DNA from: Chitinivorax tropicus
GTDB taxonomy: Bacteria > Pseudomonadota > Gammaproteobacteria > Burkholderiales > SCOH01
Reading direction: 5' to 3'
Assembly: GCF_014202905.1 (NCBI RefSeq)
Contig: NZ_JACHHY010000028.1
Coordinates: 1 to 41,560 of the forward strand
Length of the DNA stretch: 41,560 nt
The notes under the pieces are model-generated. The model was not told where the DNA came from and ran no database searches. It worked only from the letters and a program-made list of their open reading frames with translations. Positions 1 to 7,870 of this stretch are shown piece by piece. Position 1 is the first letter of the stretch; each line of letters begins with the position of its first letter. The position numbers and the translations under genes are program-made.

Positions 1-262
1 CTTCGGCATAGAGGCGATCCACCCGCTTGTGATTCACGACCTCTCCAGCCTGACGCAACTTCAGATAGATCATCCCGGCCCCGTAGCGCCGGTGGCGTTG
101 GGCGAGCGCGATGATCTTCCCCTTCAGAGCAGCATTCCGGTCAGTCACCGGTTGGTAGCGGAAGGCACTTGTGCGCATGCCAATGACCCGGAGCGAGCGC
201 CGCTCGCTGAGTCCCTGGTCAATCATGTAGCGCACTAGATCACGCCGTGACGGTGCGCTCAC
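1..262 (-). CDS. IS3-family transposase OrfB (partial, N-terminal 87 residues)
   Basis: This is the start of the integrase-like OrfB that supplies the DDE catalytic domain of the IS3 transposase; only the N-terminal HTH-like region is in the window. The GTG at 262 overlaps the orfA stop by four bases (GTGA). The translation runs VSAPSRRDLVRYMI, then SERRSLRVIG, RRYGAGMIYLKLR and HKRVDRLY, which are typical OrfB N-terminal segments (RRYG..MI..KLR, then KRV.RLY). The D, D and E catalytic residues would lie beyond the window edge. In vivo it is probably made mainly as an OrfAB fusion by -1 frameshifting at the upstream A6G run. Confidence 0.8.
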   Translation of the reverse strand, partial: MSAPSRRDLVRYMIDQGLSERRSLRVIGMRTSAFRYQPVTDRNAALKGKIIALAQRHRRYGAGMIYLKLRQAGEVVNHKRVDRLYAE

Positions 263-522
263 CACTTTTTTCTCAAGGCCTCTTTCGTGACCTCGTTCTC
301 CAACAGCGATTCGGCCAGCAACTTCTTCAGCCGCGTGTTCTCTGCTTCCAATTCCTTCAGGCGCTTGGCATCCGAAACGCTCATTCCGCCAAACTTGCTG
401 CGCCAGAGGTAGTAACAGGATTCCGAAAAAGCATATTTGCGGCACAACTCTGCAACCGGCAAGCCCGCTTCGGCTTCCCGCAGGAAGCCAATGATTTGTT
501 CTTCACTGAAACGTTTCTTCAT
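259..522 (-). CDS. IS3-family transposase OrfA
   Basis: This is the 87-residue helix-turn-helix protein of an IS3-family element, which binds the terminal repeats. It starts MKKRFSEEQIIGFLREAEAG, continues PVAELCRKYAFSESCYYLWR (HTH) and ends in a leucine-zipper-like segment around ELEAENTRLKKLLAE. ATG at 522 is preferred over the upstream TTG at 528 because AGGAG lies seven bases upstream of it. The last codons AGA AAA AAG TGG TGA carry the slippery site. The frame looks intact, so the element could be active if orfB is complete. Confidence 0.88.
   Translation of the reverse strand: MKKRFSEEQIIGFLREAEAGLPVAELCRKYAFSESCYYLWRSKFGGMSVSDAKRLKELEAENTRLKKLLAESLLENEVTKEALRKKW
265..271 (-). promoter_or_regulatory. 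A6G programmed -1 frameshift site in the IS3 element
   Basis: The minus strand reads A AAA AAG in the orfA frame just before the TGG TGA end of orfA. A -1 slip puts ribosomes into the orfB frame (AAA AAA GTG GTG AGC). A-AAA-AAG is the well-known heptamer for OrfAB fusion in IS3-family elements. That it works here is inferred from position and sequence. Confidence 0.7.
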
Positions 523-741
523 GTCCAATCTCCTGTCGCTTGGGATTGGACTCTCAAGTCAGGCGCTACTCAATTCCGGGGGGACGTCGATATTGACAAC
601 CGCCATTTCATAATCAAATGCCGCATTGAGTGATGTTTGTGATGCATCAACACGTGCTCGTATGCGGGCTTCCATGTTGGCGGCAACATGTAGAATGCAA
701 TGCCATGGTGATTCACAATATCGGTAGATAGGAGACGATGC

Positions 742-1728
742 ATGCTGAGCATACCTCGATTGTTACGTGAAATTGGCCGAGGACGTGATGGTGCTCGTGA
801 TCTGGATGAGGCTGAGGCCTATACGCTATTTGCCGCAATGCTGGATGGCGGATTGGATGCGCTGGAGCTGGGTGCGGTCTTGATTGCTTTTCGCATGAAA
901 TCTGAATCCAAGGCAGAGCTGCTTGGCTTTTTCCGTGCCTGCGAAGATCGGTTGATCCGCCTGCGCAAACCCAGTGGGAAGCTGCTGCCGGTGATCATTC
1001 CAAGTTATAACGGTGCACGGCACCAGGCAAATCTGACGCCGCTTCTAGCATTGTTGCTGCAACGATTTGGGGTACCCGTGCTGGTGCATGGGCCACTGGA
1101 AGGCATGGATAGAGTCGGCACAGCCTCCATTTTCCGCGAATTGGGGATCTTGCCGTGTGCCACGCTGGCCAAAGCACAGGATGCGCTGGATAAGACAGGG
1201 TTGGCCTTTGTCCCGACCCAGGTGACAGCACCAGGATTGAATAATCTGCTTGCCTTGCGTGCCAGACTGGGGGTGCGCAACAGCGCGCACAGCTTGGTCA
1301 AGATGATCGATCCAATAGAAGGCGACAGCGTCCGCCTGGTCAGTGTCAGTCACCCCGAGTACCTGATCAAGATGCGTGATTTCTTTGTTACGAATCGAGC
1401 AACTGCCTTGTTGCTCCGAGGCACGGAAGGAGAAGCTTTTGCCAATCCCAAGCGGCGCCCCCAGATGGAATTATTCAAGAATCAAATGCATCAAGTATTG
1501 TTTGAAGCGGAAAGCGGACCGATTGCCCAATTGCCCAGGTTGCCGGAGTCAATTGATGCTGATGCCACTGCCAAGTGGATTCGCCAAGCGTTGAATGGTC
1601 AGGTGCCATTACCCACCCCGCTGGTCAATCAGCTGGCATGCTGCCTATATGCTTGTGGTTATGCGGCAGATTTGAATCAGGCGAAGGCCATTGCCGCAGT
1701 GGAAACCAATCATTTCGTATCTACATAG
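742..1728 (+). CDS. ybiB: YbiB family protein (TrpD2, anthranilate phosphoribosyltransferase-like DNA-binding protein)
   Basis: The 328-residue protein has the anthranilate phosphoribosyltransferase fold of the TrpD2/YbiB family. Visible features are the N-terminal helical domain (DLDEAEAYTLFAAMLDGG, then ELGAVLIAFRMKSES), the segment PVIIPSYNGARHQANLTPLLA and VLVHGPLEGMDRVGTASIF. The canonical PRPP-binding GTGGD loop of TrpD is replaced by PSYNGAR, which fits YbiB proteins: they bind nucleic acid without sequence specificity and do not make tryptophan. In E. coli the gene is SOS-linked (dinG-ybiB); no dinG or LexA box is seen here. ATG 742 follows AGGAG by seven bases. It stands alone beside the IS element. 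Confidence 0.85.
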   Translation: MLSIPRLLREIGRGRDGARDLDEAEAYTLFAAMLDGGLDALELGAVLIAFRMKSESKAELLGFFRACEDRLIRLRKPSGKLLPVIIPSYNGARHQANLTPLLALLLQRFGVPVLVHGPLEGMDRVGTASIFRELGILPCATLAKAQDALDKTGLAFVPTQVTAPGLNNLLALRARLGVRNSAHSLVKMIDPIEGDSVRLVSVSHPEYLIKMRDFFVTNRATALLLRGTEGEAFANPKRRPQMELFKNQMHQVLFEAESGPIAQLPRLPESIDADATAKWIRQALNGQVPLPTPLVNQLACCLYACGYAADLNQAKAIAAVETNHFVST

Positions 1729-1854
1729 GCAACTGCTCACCCGCTTGATGGGCATTGGGCATGTAGGCCATGCTGAGGTTTCTTGCCCTCCCCCAGAATC
1801 AGCTCAATGCGAAGCAAAAAACCGTGTCAACGCCTGATTTGAGGAAGGACTGTC

Positions 1855-2610
1855 ATGAATTTGATTGGCTGGGTGGCGATAACGGGGTGTATTGCTGCCA
1901 CCCCCTTGGTACTTGGCACCTGGCGCCGTCGCCGCCATAGGCGCAGAGCACAGTTTCTACGCCAGTATGAATTCCCGAAATCGCTGATCGTGCGATTTCG
2001 CAACAACCGACCAGAGCTGACTGAGCACCAGCTCAAACAGGTTGAGGCTGGCCTGCGCCAATATTTTCGTATCTCACAACGGTCAAATCGCAAATTGGTC
2101 GCCATGCCCTCCAAGGTAGTGGACGAGCTATGGCATGAGTTCATTCTGCATACCCGCAATTATCAGGATTTTTGCCGGAAGGCCTTTGGCTACTTTTTGC
2201 ATCACACTCCCGCAGCCTCAATGAGCAGCCCAACCACTCAGCAACACGCCATCCGCCGAGCCTGGCACCTGGCCTGTTTCGACGAGGGCATTCCTGTCCA
2301 CAGCACCCAGCAGGTTCCTCTCATTTTCGGTTTGGATCTTACACTGAGTATTGCAGGTGGTTTTTATTATGTGCCTGACTGCCGGGCGACCAACTCAGCG
2401 CCGGGGAGTGATGGCACAACAAACACTCTTTATTGCGGCGCTGACGTAGCGGGGGGCGATGGCGATGCAGGCGGCGGTTTCATCAACGATGCAGATGACA
2501 GTAGCCGTAGCTCGTCTGGTTGCGGTGGTGGTGATACGGCTGGAGATAGCGATGGGAGTGGCTGTAGCAGCAGTAGCTGTGGTGGTGGCTGCGGGGGCGG
2601 AGGAGATTGA
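1855..2610 (+). CDS. Glycine-rich domain-containing (GRDP-like) membrane-anchored protein
   Basis: This is a 251-residue protein of unknown function. Residues about 1-22 form one hydrophobic segment (NLIGWVAITGCIAATPLVLG) followed by a strongly basic stretch (RRRRHRRR), so the bulk probably faces the cytoplasm. The middle contains VVDELWHEFILHTRNYQDFC, the W-H-E-F-I-L-H-T motif seen in bacterial and plant GRDP/DUF1399-like proteins. The last 60 residues are almost only Gly, Ser, Asp and Cys, ending SSSSCGGGCGGGGD. Cys-Gly tails of this kind occur in several uncharacterised bacterial membrane proteins. AAGGA lies about eight bases before the ATG. No operon partner is clear. Confidence 0.7.
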   Translation: MNLIGWVAITGCIAATPLVLGTWRRRRHRRRAQFLRQYEFPKSLIVRFRNNRPELTEHQLKQVEAGLRQYFRISQRSNRKLVAMPSKVVDELWHEFILHTRNYQDFCRKAFGYFLHHTPAASMSSPTTQQHAIRRAWHLACFDEGIPVHSTQQVPLIFGLDLTLSIAGGFYYVPDCRATNSAPGSDGTTNTLYCGADVAGGDGDAGGGFINDADDSSRSSSGCGGGDTAGDSDGSGCSSSSCGGGCGGGGD

Positions 2611-2689
2611 GGCCATATGAATCAGCCTCATCCACCAACACCCTTTGTCTGCAGGAGCGCAGGCCTGCAGCCCCTAGATCAACAGATGC

Positions 2690-3019
2690 TTATGTCCACT
2701 GCTTGATTTTTCTTCCCTCACTGTCAGTAAATGAGCCTACGACAATGATGATCAAGTCAATCAGCGCCCAAATGCCCAACCCGCCCAGTGTCAATAGCTG
2801 AAGGATGCCGGTACCGACCTTGCCAACGTAGAAACGATGTATCCCAAAGCACCCAAGGAAAAAGCACAGCAGCATTGCCGGAAGAATGCGTTTGTCGGTA
2901 ACAAGTTGGGCGGCTGGCTGTGGCGCACCACATCCAGGGCAAGCAAGAGCGCTGCTGTGGATCTGTTTTCCGCAGCCATTGCAGCTGACCAACTGATATA
3001 CGCTGGTAGTACTCGTCAT
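2690..3019 (-). CDS. TM2 domain-containing protein with N-terminal zinc ribbon
   Basis: This is a small inner-membrane protein of about 109 residues. Residues 10-35 form a CxxC...CxxC zinc ribbon (SCNGCGKQI, then ACPGCGAPQP). The C-terminal part is a TM2 domain: two hydrophobic helices around the sequence FFLGCFGIHRFYVGKVGTGI and GIWALIDLIIIVVG, with the conserved G.HRFY.G motif. The function of TM2 proteins in bacteria is unknown. I chose ATG 3019 rather than the upstream ATG at 3091 because AGGAA lies six bases before it and because the protein then starts just before the ribbon. It reads opposite to its upstream neighbour. Confidence 0.85.
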   Translation of the reverse strand: MTSTTSVYQLVSCNGCGKQIHSSALACPGCGAPQPAAQLVTDKRILPAMLLCFFLGCFGIHRFYVGKVGTGILQLLTLGGLGIWALIDLIIIVVGSFTDSEGRKIKQWT

Positions 3020-4038
3020 AAATGATTCCTGTGCTGTGAAGTTGGCGGCCTGCCCAAAAGGCATGGCAGAGTTATCCATTTGACCCGGCAAGAAAGATAA
3101 TCACCAAGTAATAAATTTATTAATTTTTATATACCACACATAAAATGCAATGACTTACATGGCAATCCAACCTTCCCCCTCAAATCCAAGTCATTGATTA
3201 TTAAAATAATAAAAACATCCAATAGATAATCCATTTATCAAAAGGCTGCATACAACCCTGCAATACATATTCCCTGATTCATATTGATAATTGAATTATG
3301 CGTATCTGACTATGAATGCAGTATTAACGCATGTTGAAACTTGCATATTTGATACGAGGCCGCAGGATGCATGCTTGGAGTGCCGAGTCTGATGCGAAAC
3401 GGGCTTTGAAATCCATTGAATACATGATTGGCTCAGTCGATGTGAGCTGACCGCAGTCCACCCTCTGAGGGAGCGATCATTGCTTCCTCATTCATAGATG
3501 CTTGGCCGCCAACCGGCTCCCGCATTAGCGTGTGTCTTGGTTCATTGATGTCCATCAGTGATTCGCAGGTGCATCACACATATCAGGCGTGCTGGTTGAC
3601 CAGGTGCCGTGGCCTACTTTGATGCGGTGGGTACATGACATTGGTGATGAAAAACACACTGGCCACTCAACCGCTCACAAGCAAGTATGCCACCCATACT
3701 GATCCCACAGGGCTGGTACGGCGCGTTTATATGAGTTGTAAACCGTGTCAGATGATCTGGCCGCACCCACCAATGATCGTCATGATCTGTTCGCCTTATC
3801 CAAAAACCTTGATGCAAGGTATGAGAAATATGGCCGTTTGGTAACCTGACAGGTGCCTATCACTATTCATGCAGGCTTGATTTGCTTGCCCAAATTTTGC
3901 CGCACATTCAATCCCATCAAGCGCCCCCACCCAAAAAGCCAATTATTTCAACCGCAACGCCAAGCTGAGTAACAGTTTGATCTGCGAATATATACAATTT
4001 ATCATTAGTACAAAAAATCTGAATTAATAATTAAATCG

Positions 4039-4068
4039 TTGACGCAATATTGGTAACATGCGAATAAT
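4039..4068 (+). promoter_or_regulatory. Candidate sigma-70 promoter in the AT-rich region
   Basis: TTGACG at 4039-4044 and AATAAT at 4063-4068 are separated by 18 bases, five of six matches to consensus in each box. It reads towards the 45-codon frame at 4142 and, further on, towards the biosynthetic operon. The -10 lies inside the first copy of the tandem repeat. In such AT-rich sequence a chance match is possible. Confidence 0.35.
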
Positions 4069-4129
4069 AATTGCAACCGCCAATAAGCCTGGTAATATGC
4101 GAATAATAACTACAAGAAGCAAATAAATG
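4052..4129 (+). repeat. Tandem imperfect 39-bp repeat, two copies
   Basis: The unit starting GGTAACATGCGAATAATAA at 4052 is followed directly by a second unit starting GGTAATATGCGAATAATAA at 4091. The first 19 bases differ at one position only; the second halves are weaker matches (GCAACCGCCAATAA versus ACAAGAAGCAAATAA). Each unit carries an AATAAT element. It could be a duplicated regulator-binding site or a duplicated promoter -10 region. Confidence 0.6.
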
Positions 4130-4141
4130 GAGATGACAAAT

Positions 4142-4279
4142 ATGATTCGCCTTAAATCATCAACCTCTAATTATGGCAACTATCGCCAAGATCAATCCTC
4201 CATGAGAAATAGTATGGAGCTGGTGAGAACAATCATCCGAAGCAGCGGACAGCCTATGCCATTTCGCAAAAATTCATAA
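4142..4279 (+). CDS. Possible small peptide gene, 45 residues, unknown function
   Basis: This short frame begins MIRLKSSTSNYGNYRQ and ends GQPMPFRKNS, rich in Ser, Asn and Arg, with no signal peptide, membrane segment or known domain. GGAG lies nine bases before the ATG, and a candidate promoter with the tandem repeat lies just upstream. An in-frame ATG at 4127 overlaps that ribosome-binding site and is less likely. It lies about 500 bases upstream of the biosynthetic operon, so a link, for example as a leader or signal peptide, is conceivable but unsupported. It may equally be a chance frame. Confidence 0.3.
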   Translation: MIRLKSSTSNYGNYRQDQSSMRNSMELVRTIIRSSGQPMPFRKNS

Positions 4280-4790
4280 AAAATTCAATTAATACAATTG
4301 ATTATATCAATGCTGCGTTCGAGATGACGGTGAAGATCGACGCTCAACCTGGTTGGTGGTTGGCTTTCTACATCTTGAGGCAGTGTGGATGGCATGGCTT
4401 GCCTTTTGATTGATACAGTCAATTACACCGCGTAAATATGCTTTTTATTTATTGAATGAAATTATATTCGCATGATTGAATTTCAATACTATTTCAATCT
4501 GAACAATCAAATGCAACCACCATCATTCACTGCTCATTGTTAATCAGCAAGATTCAACAAGTTGCATGAACGAGCTGGTCGATTGGTGGATTCATTGCTT
4601 ATGACTCGGCATGTCGATGTCGATTGAATCAGCCTGCATAGATTGCGGGGCTGGGTGGCGTATTGCCACCTGGAAGCAGCAGATCAACCTGGTACTGCCG
4701 TCTGATCGGCAGCAGGGGGAATGTCTTGGATCAGGAATTTGTCCAGGCTTTGACTATTGCCAATAGAAGTAGATGGATCAAGGAGAAAAC

Positions 4791-6125
4791 ATGAAGAATT
4801 CAAAAGCGGTAGCCGAGAAGAATACGGCCTTGAGTGCGGTGGCGGATGTGGCTTTGGTCAAGCAGGTAAAGCTCAAATCCGATGGGGCAACAGTGCATGA
4901 TGCGGGTGAAACGCAGTGGTGGTTCGATGCGCGTGGTTGCCAGGATACAGCTTTGCTTGATGCGGTGGAAAAGAGCAACTGTACCCATCTGGTATTGAAT
5001 GTTGAGCAGTTGCCGTCGATGCACACCCATAAGCAGCGTGTGGTGTGGATTGACCACCTGACACAGCTGGAGCAGTTGGACCCACAGGTCTGGGTATTCA
5101 CGCAAAGTGAGGAAATCCGCCTTGCTGCGGTGGCGCGACAGCATAAGGCCGGGTTGTTGATCAATGTAGAAGATTTACAGGCGGAGTTTCCATATTGCGT
5201 CACGGTTTGTGAGCGAGGGGATGATTTTGTGGTGATCGACATCACCCACGCCACTTATATCCCTTATGAGTTGATGCTCGCCAAGGCGGAGGGGACGCAC
5301 ACCAAGATTCTGCGGAGTGTGCCCATCAAGGGGTTACAGAACATCGTCGAGGATGTGGATCAGTCGCTGAATGCATTTGCCACGATGGAACAAGGTGTAG
5401 GTGTGCTGTTCAAGACTGACAAGGTCGGCAGCATCCAATCCCTCAGTAAGAATCTGCAGAGCAGGCAATCCAGCCAGATCGGGCTGGTAGAGGCCGAGGT
5501 GGTCGAGGTGCAACATACCGGGCTGGGCAACCGGGTGTGTGTTGATACCACATCGATGATGACTGCCGAGGAAGGCATGATCATCGGCTCTACGGGCTGG
5601 GGCGGGATTTTCGTGTGCTCTGAGACACATTTCCTGCCACATATGAATCTTCGCGAGTTCCGTGTGAATGCGGGTGCAGTGCATTCCTATATATGGGGCA
5701 AAGATGGCTCGGCCCTGTACCTGAGCGAGATGGAAGCCGGATCGGAAGTGCTGTGCGTCAATAAAAATGGCTCAGCGCGGGTGGTATCGGTCGGTCGCGC
5801 CAAGATCGAGCGCCGCCCAATGCTGAAAATCAAATGCCGAGTGGCGCTGGACAAAGTGGATAGCCGTATTCGCGATGCAGCCCGCCGTGATGCCACATTG
5901 AAGCGCAATGTGACACCGACAGGCGAGTCGATTGCCAGTGCCGACGAGCACTATGTCTATATCAATACCTTTTTGCAAAACGACTGGCATGTACGGGTGA
6001 TGGGAGCGGATGGCGTGGTGAGGCATTGCACGCTGTTGCAGCCTGGCGACACCGTGATGGCATACATCGATGTACCAGGTCGGCACACCGGCTTGCGCGT
6101 GACTGAGCATATTCTCGAAAAGTGA
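4791..6125 (+). CDS. 3-dehydroquinate synthase II family protein, GriH-like (probable 3-amino-4-hydroxybenzoate synthase)
   Basis: This 444-residue cytoplasmic enzyme is a clear DHQ synthase II family member. Diagnostic segments are VDTTSMMTAEEGMIIGS, REFRVNAGAVHSYIW, YLSEMEAGSEVL, GRAKIERRPMLKIK and a C-terminal LLQPGDTVMAYIDVPGRHTG. In archaea the family makes dehydroquinate from 2-amino-3,7-dideoxy-hept-6-ulosonate. In Streptomyces, GriH converts the related C7 amino sugar acid phosphate to 3-amino-4-hydroxybenzoate (3,4-AHBA). A 3,4-AHBA role is preferred because this is a bacterium and the next genes are an acid ligase, oxidase and exporter rather than shikimate genes. The start at 4791 follows AGGAG by five bases; ATG 4773 has no such site. 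The aldolase gene follows after eight bases. The exact product is inferred. Confidence 0.8.
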   Translation: MKNSKAVAEKNTALSAVADVALVKQVKLKSDGATVHDAGETQWWFDARGCQDTALLDAVEKSNCTHLVLNVEQLPSMHTHKQRVVWIDHLTQLEQLDPQVWVFTQSEEIRLAAVARQHKAGLLINVEDLQAEFPYCVTVCERGDDFVVIDITHATYIPYELMLAKAEGTHTKILRSVPIKGLQNIVEDVDQSLNAFATMEQGVGVLFKTDKVGSIQSLSKNLQSRQSSQIGLVEAEVVEVQHTGLGNRVCVDTTSMMTAEEGMIIGSTGWGGIFVCSETHFLPHMNLREFRVNAGAVHSYIWGKDGSALYLSEMEAGSEVLCVNKNGSARVVSVGRAKIERRPMLKIKCRVALDKVDSRIRDAARRDATLKRNVTPTGESIASADEHYVYINTFLQNDWHVRVMGADGVVRHCTLLQPGDTVMAYIDVPGRHTGLRVTEHILEK

Positions 6126-6133
6126 GGTTGGAT

Positions 6134-6952
6134 ATGAACATTGGAAAGAAAACCCGGCTGGCCAATCTGTTCCATCCGGTATCTGGGCACTCCCTGATCA
6201 TCCCCATGGATCACGGCGCGACACTGGGGCCAGTCGCTGGGCTGGTCCACCCGATGCAGACCATTACCAAGCTCTGTGCGGATTTAGAGCTGGTGCAAGG
6301 CCTGGTGCTACACCGTGGGGTCATGGAGCATGTGGTGCAGTCCTTATCACCCTATGACACGCCATCCCGCATCCTACATTTGTCTGCCTCGACCACGGTC
6401 AGCCCACGCTCAACCGAGAAGGCGCTGGTCGCCAGCGTAGAGGACGCCATCCGGATGGGTGCAGTGGCCGTATCAGTGCACGTCAACCTGGGGGTTCAGG
6501 CCGAGCCGGAGATGGTGCGCGATTTTGGTCTGGTCGCATCACGCTGTCGGGAGTGGGGCATGCCGTTGCTGGCCATGATGTATACGCGCGTGGATGGCGT
6601 GGTCAGCCAGGCGACACACCACATCTGCAGCGCGGCCCGGCTGGCCGCCGAGATGGGTGCGGATCTGGTCAAGGTGGTGTACCCAGGCTCAGCGGAAGCC
6701 ATGCGGGAGGTGGTGGAAGGATGTTTCATTCCAGTGCTGATTGCAGGCGGTGAGAAAGCTTCCAATGCCGAGGCGCTATCGATGGTGGAGCAAGCCATGA
6801 AAGGCGGCGCTGCTGGGGTGTGCATGGGGCGCAACCTGTTTCAGCAGGCCAATATGGCGGGCTTCATCGCTCAGATTGGGCAAGCAGTCCATGGAATCAG
6901 TCACGTAGAAGCCTTGGCCAATCAGGATGCGCAGCACTCTGCGGCAGCCTGA
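6134..6952 (+). CDS. DhnA-type class I aldolase, GriI-like (2-amino-4,5-dihydroxy-6-oxo-7-phosphooxyheptanoate synthase)
   Basis: The 272-residue protein belongs to the DhnA/fructose-bisphosphate aldolase class I family, which includes archaeal ADH synthase and GriI. The DHG motif is at residues 26-28, the catalytic tyrosine is in LLAMMYTRVDG (Y150), the Schiff-base lysine is in GADLVKVVYPG (K180), and phosphate-binding segments are IAGGEK and GAAGVCMGRNLFQ. In the grixazone pathway GriI joins aspartate semialdehyde with dihydroxyacetone phosphate, and GriH then forms the aromatic ring. GAGG lies six bases before ATG 6134, so this start is preferred over the GTG at 6122 that overlaps the previous gene. 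Pairing with the preceding gene is the main evidence for the 3,4-AHBA route. Confidence 0.83.
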   Translation: MNIGKKTRLANLFHPVSGHSLIIPMDHGATLGPVAGLVHPMQTITKLCADLELVQGLVLHRGVMEHVVQSLSPYDTPSRILHLSASTTVSPRSTEKALVASVEDAIRMGAVAVSVHVNLGVQAEPEMVRDFGLVASRCREWGMPLLAMMYTRVDGVVSQATHHICSAARLAAEMGADLVKVVYPGSAEAMREVVEGCFIPVLIAGGEKASNAEALSMVEQAMKGGAAGVCMGRNLFQQANMAGFIAQIGQAVHGISHVEALANQDAQHSAAA

Positions 6953-6976
6953 GTCGGCTCTCGATCAGGAGTAAAC

Positions 6977-7870
6977 ATGATGAAGGTCGCTGTAATCGGG
7001 GCCAGTGGCGTGATAGGGCGTCGCCTGGTCGCCAAACTACTCAAGATGGGTGCCCATGTCCGCTGTATTGCGCGGGCAACCAGTACCCTGCCTACCTGGC
7101 CAAATGGTCTATATGAGCGTGTCACGGCGGACATTCTGGACGAAGCATCACTGACTGCCGCCCTGCAGGGGCAGGATGTGGTGATCAACCTGGCTACCAG
7201 CATTCCCAATGGCAAAGGAAAGGGAGATTGGCAGCTCAACGATCGAATCCGTATCGAGGGCACACGCAATCTACTGGCGGCACTGGCCCATCATGGCAAC
7301 CAGTGCCGACTGGTGCAGCAAAGCATCGCCATGCTGCATCAGTCTTCAGAGCTGGTGGATGAGTGCGCAGAGGTCTGCGGGCAGGGGGTGCTGACTTCGG
7401 CCTTGGTCATGGAAGCAGCCATCCAGTCATCCGCTGCCCAGTGGGTGCTGATCCGGGGTGGTGCGGTATACGGCCCAGATACGGCGAGGGATGAGGCGTT
7501 CTTCCGACGGATTCAACAAGGGCTCATTGCACCACCGGAATCTCCGGGGCGCTATCTCAGCCTGATCCACATCGATGATCTGGTGGGGGCTTTCATGGCA
7601 GCTCTGCATCTGCCCTTGCACGAGCCCTACATCGCAGCGGACAGCTCGCCACTGACCTATCGCACCCTGTTCGCCTCGCTGGGACAAGATGGCGAGCATG
7701 CGCCCGACGCCACCCCGTTGAATGCGCTGCCATCGTTCCGGGTAAGCAATCAGCGGCTGATGAAACACGGGTGGCGGCCTCGTTACAGCAATGTACTCCA
7801 GTATCTGGAGCAGATTGGTGCGATGCATACCGAACAAACAACACGCTTGCTTGAAAAGGTCTCACCGTGA
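6977..7870 (+). CDS. NAD(P)-binding extended SDR / epimerase-like protein, atypical (no YxxxK)
   Basis: The 297-residue Rossmann protein has the nucleotide-binding motif at its N-terminus (KVAVIGASGVIGRRL), then ADILDEASL, VVINLATS, and LIRGGAVYGP, as in NAD-dependent epimerase/dehydratase (extended or atypical SDR) proteins. The usual active-site YxxxK is absent: where it should lie the sequence is GQGVLTSALVMEAA, with neither Tyr nor Lys. It may be a non-canonical reductase, an isomerase or a binding protein acting on the aromatic intermediate. AGGAG lies five bases before the ATG at 6977 (a second ATG follows directly). The stop overlaps the next gene by four bases, so co-translation is likely. 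Confidence 0.8.
   Translation: MMKVAVIGASGVIGRRLVAKLLKMGAHVRCIARATSTLPTWPNGLYERVTADILDEASLTAALQGQDVVINLATSIPNGKGKGDWQLNDRIRIEGTRNLLAALAHHGNQCRLVQQSIAMLHQSSELVDECAEVCGQGVLTSALVMEAAIQSSAAQWVLIRGGAVYGPDTARDEAFFRRIQQGLIAPPESPGRYLSLIHIDDLVGAFMAALHLPLHEPYIAADSSPLTYRTLFASLGQDGEHAPDATPLNALPSFRVSNQRLMKHGWRPRYSNVLQYLEQIGAMHTEQTTRLLEKVSP

Larger units (their letters stand above)
1..598 (-). mobile_element. IS3-family insertion sequence, upstream part (cut by window edge)
   Basis: Two overlapping minus-strand reading frames, orfA then orfB, are arranged as in IS3-family elements, with an A6G slippery run at their junction. OrfA and OrfB resemble the IS407/IS2-like part of the family, which is a judgement from sequence style. 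The rest of OrfB and the distal inverted repeat lie outside the window. The proximal end is not fixed: a C-rich stretch reading TCGACGTCCCCCC on the minus strand near 577-590 looks like an IS3-type terminal repeat, and a TG terminus near 598 is possible. Treat the right boundary as approximate. Confidence 0.75.
3020..4790. other. AT-rich, mostly non-coding region upstream of the biosynthetic operon
   Basis: About 1.7 kb without a convincing protein gene except a 45-codon candidate at 4142. It is much richer in A+T than the genes on both sides (for example 3100-3330, 3990-4150 and 4430-4560). Two overlapping frames near 3614-3844 on opposite strands have no recognisable domain and no good ribosome-binding site. 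A small hairpin CTGCCG-TCTGAT-CGGCAG lies at 4695-4712 in the probable leader of the operon. The promoter of the operon must lie in this region or near its right end; I cannot place it with confidence. Confidence 0.6.

Noticed and set aside
570-752. 60-codon minus-strand frame between the IS and ybiB
   Set aside because: No ribosome-binding site or domain, and it overlaps the ybiB start and the IS end.
3614-3844. Overlapping frames of 67 and 69 codons on opposite strands
   Set aside because: Neither has a domain, sensible composition or a start signal; likely chance frames.
4324-4413. 29-codon plus-strand frame between the small peptide candidate and the operon
   Set aside because: No ribosome-binding site and too short to support.
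4791-6125. Operon start as archaeal-type shikimate enzymes (AroA'/AroB')
   Set aside because: Possible by family, but shikimate genes are absent nearby and the ligase, oxidase and exporter fit a 3,4-AHBA product better; kept as the alternative.
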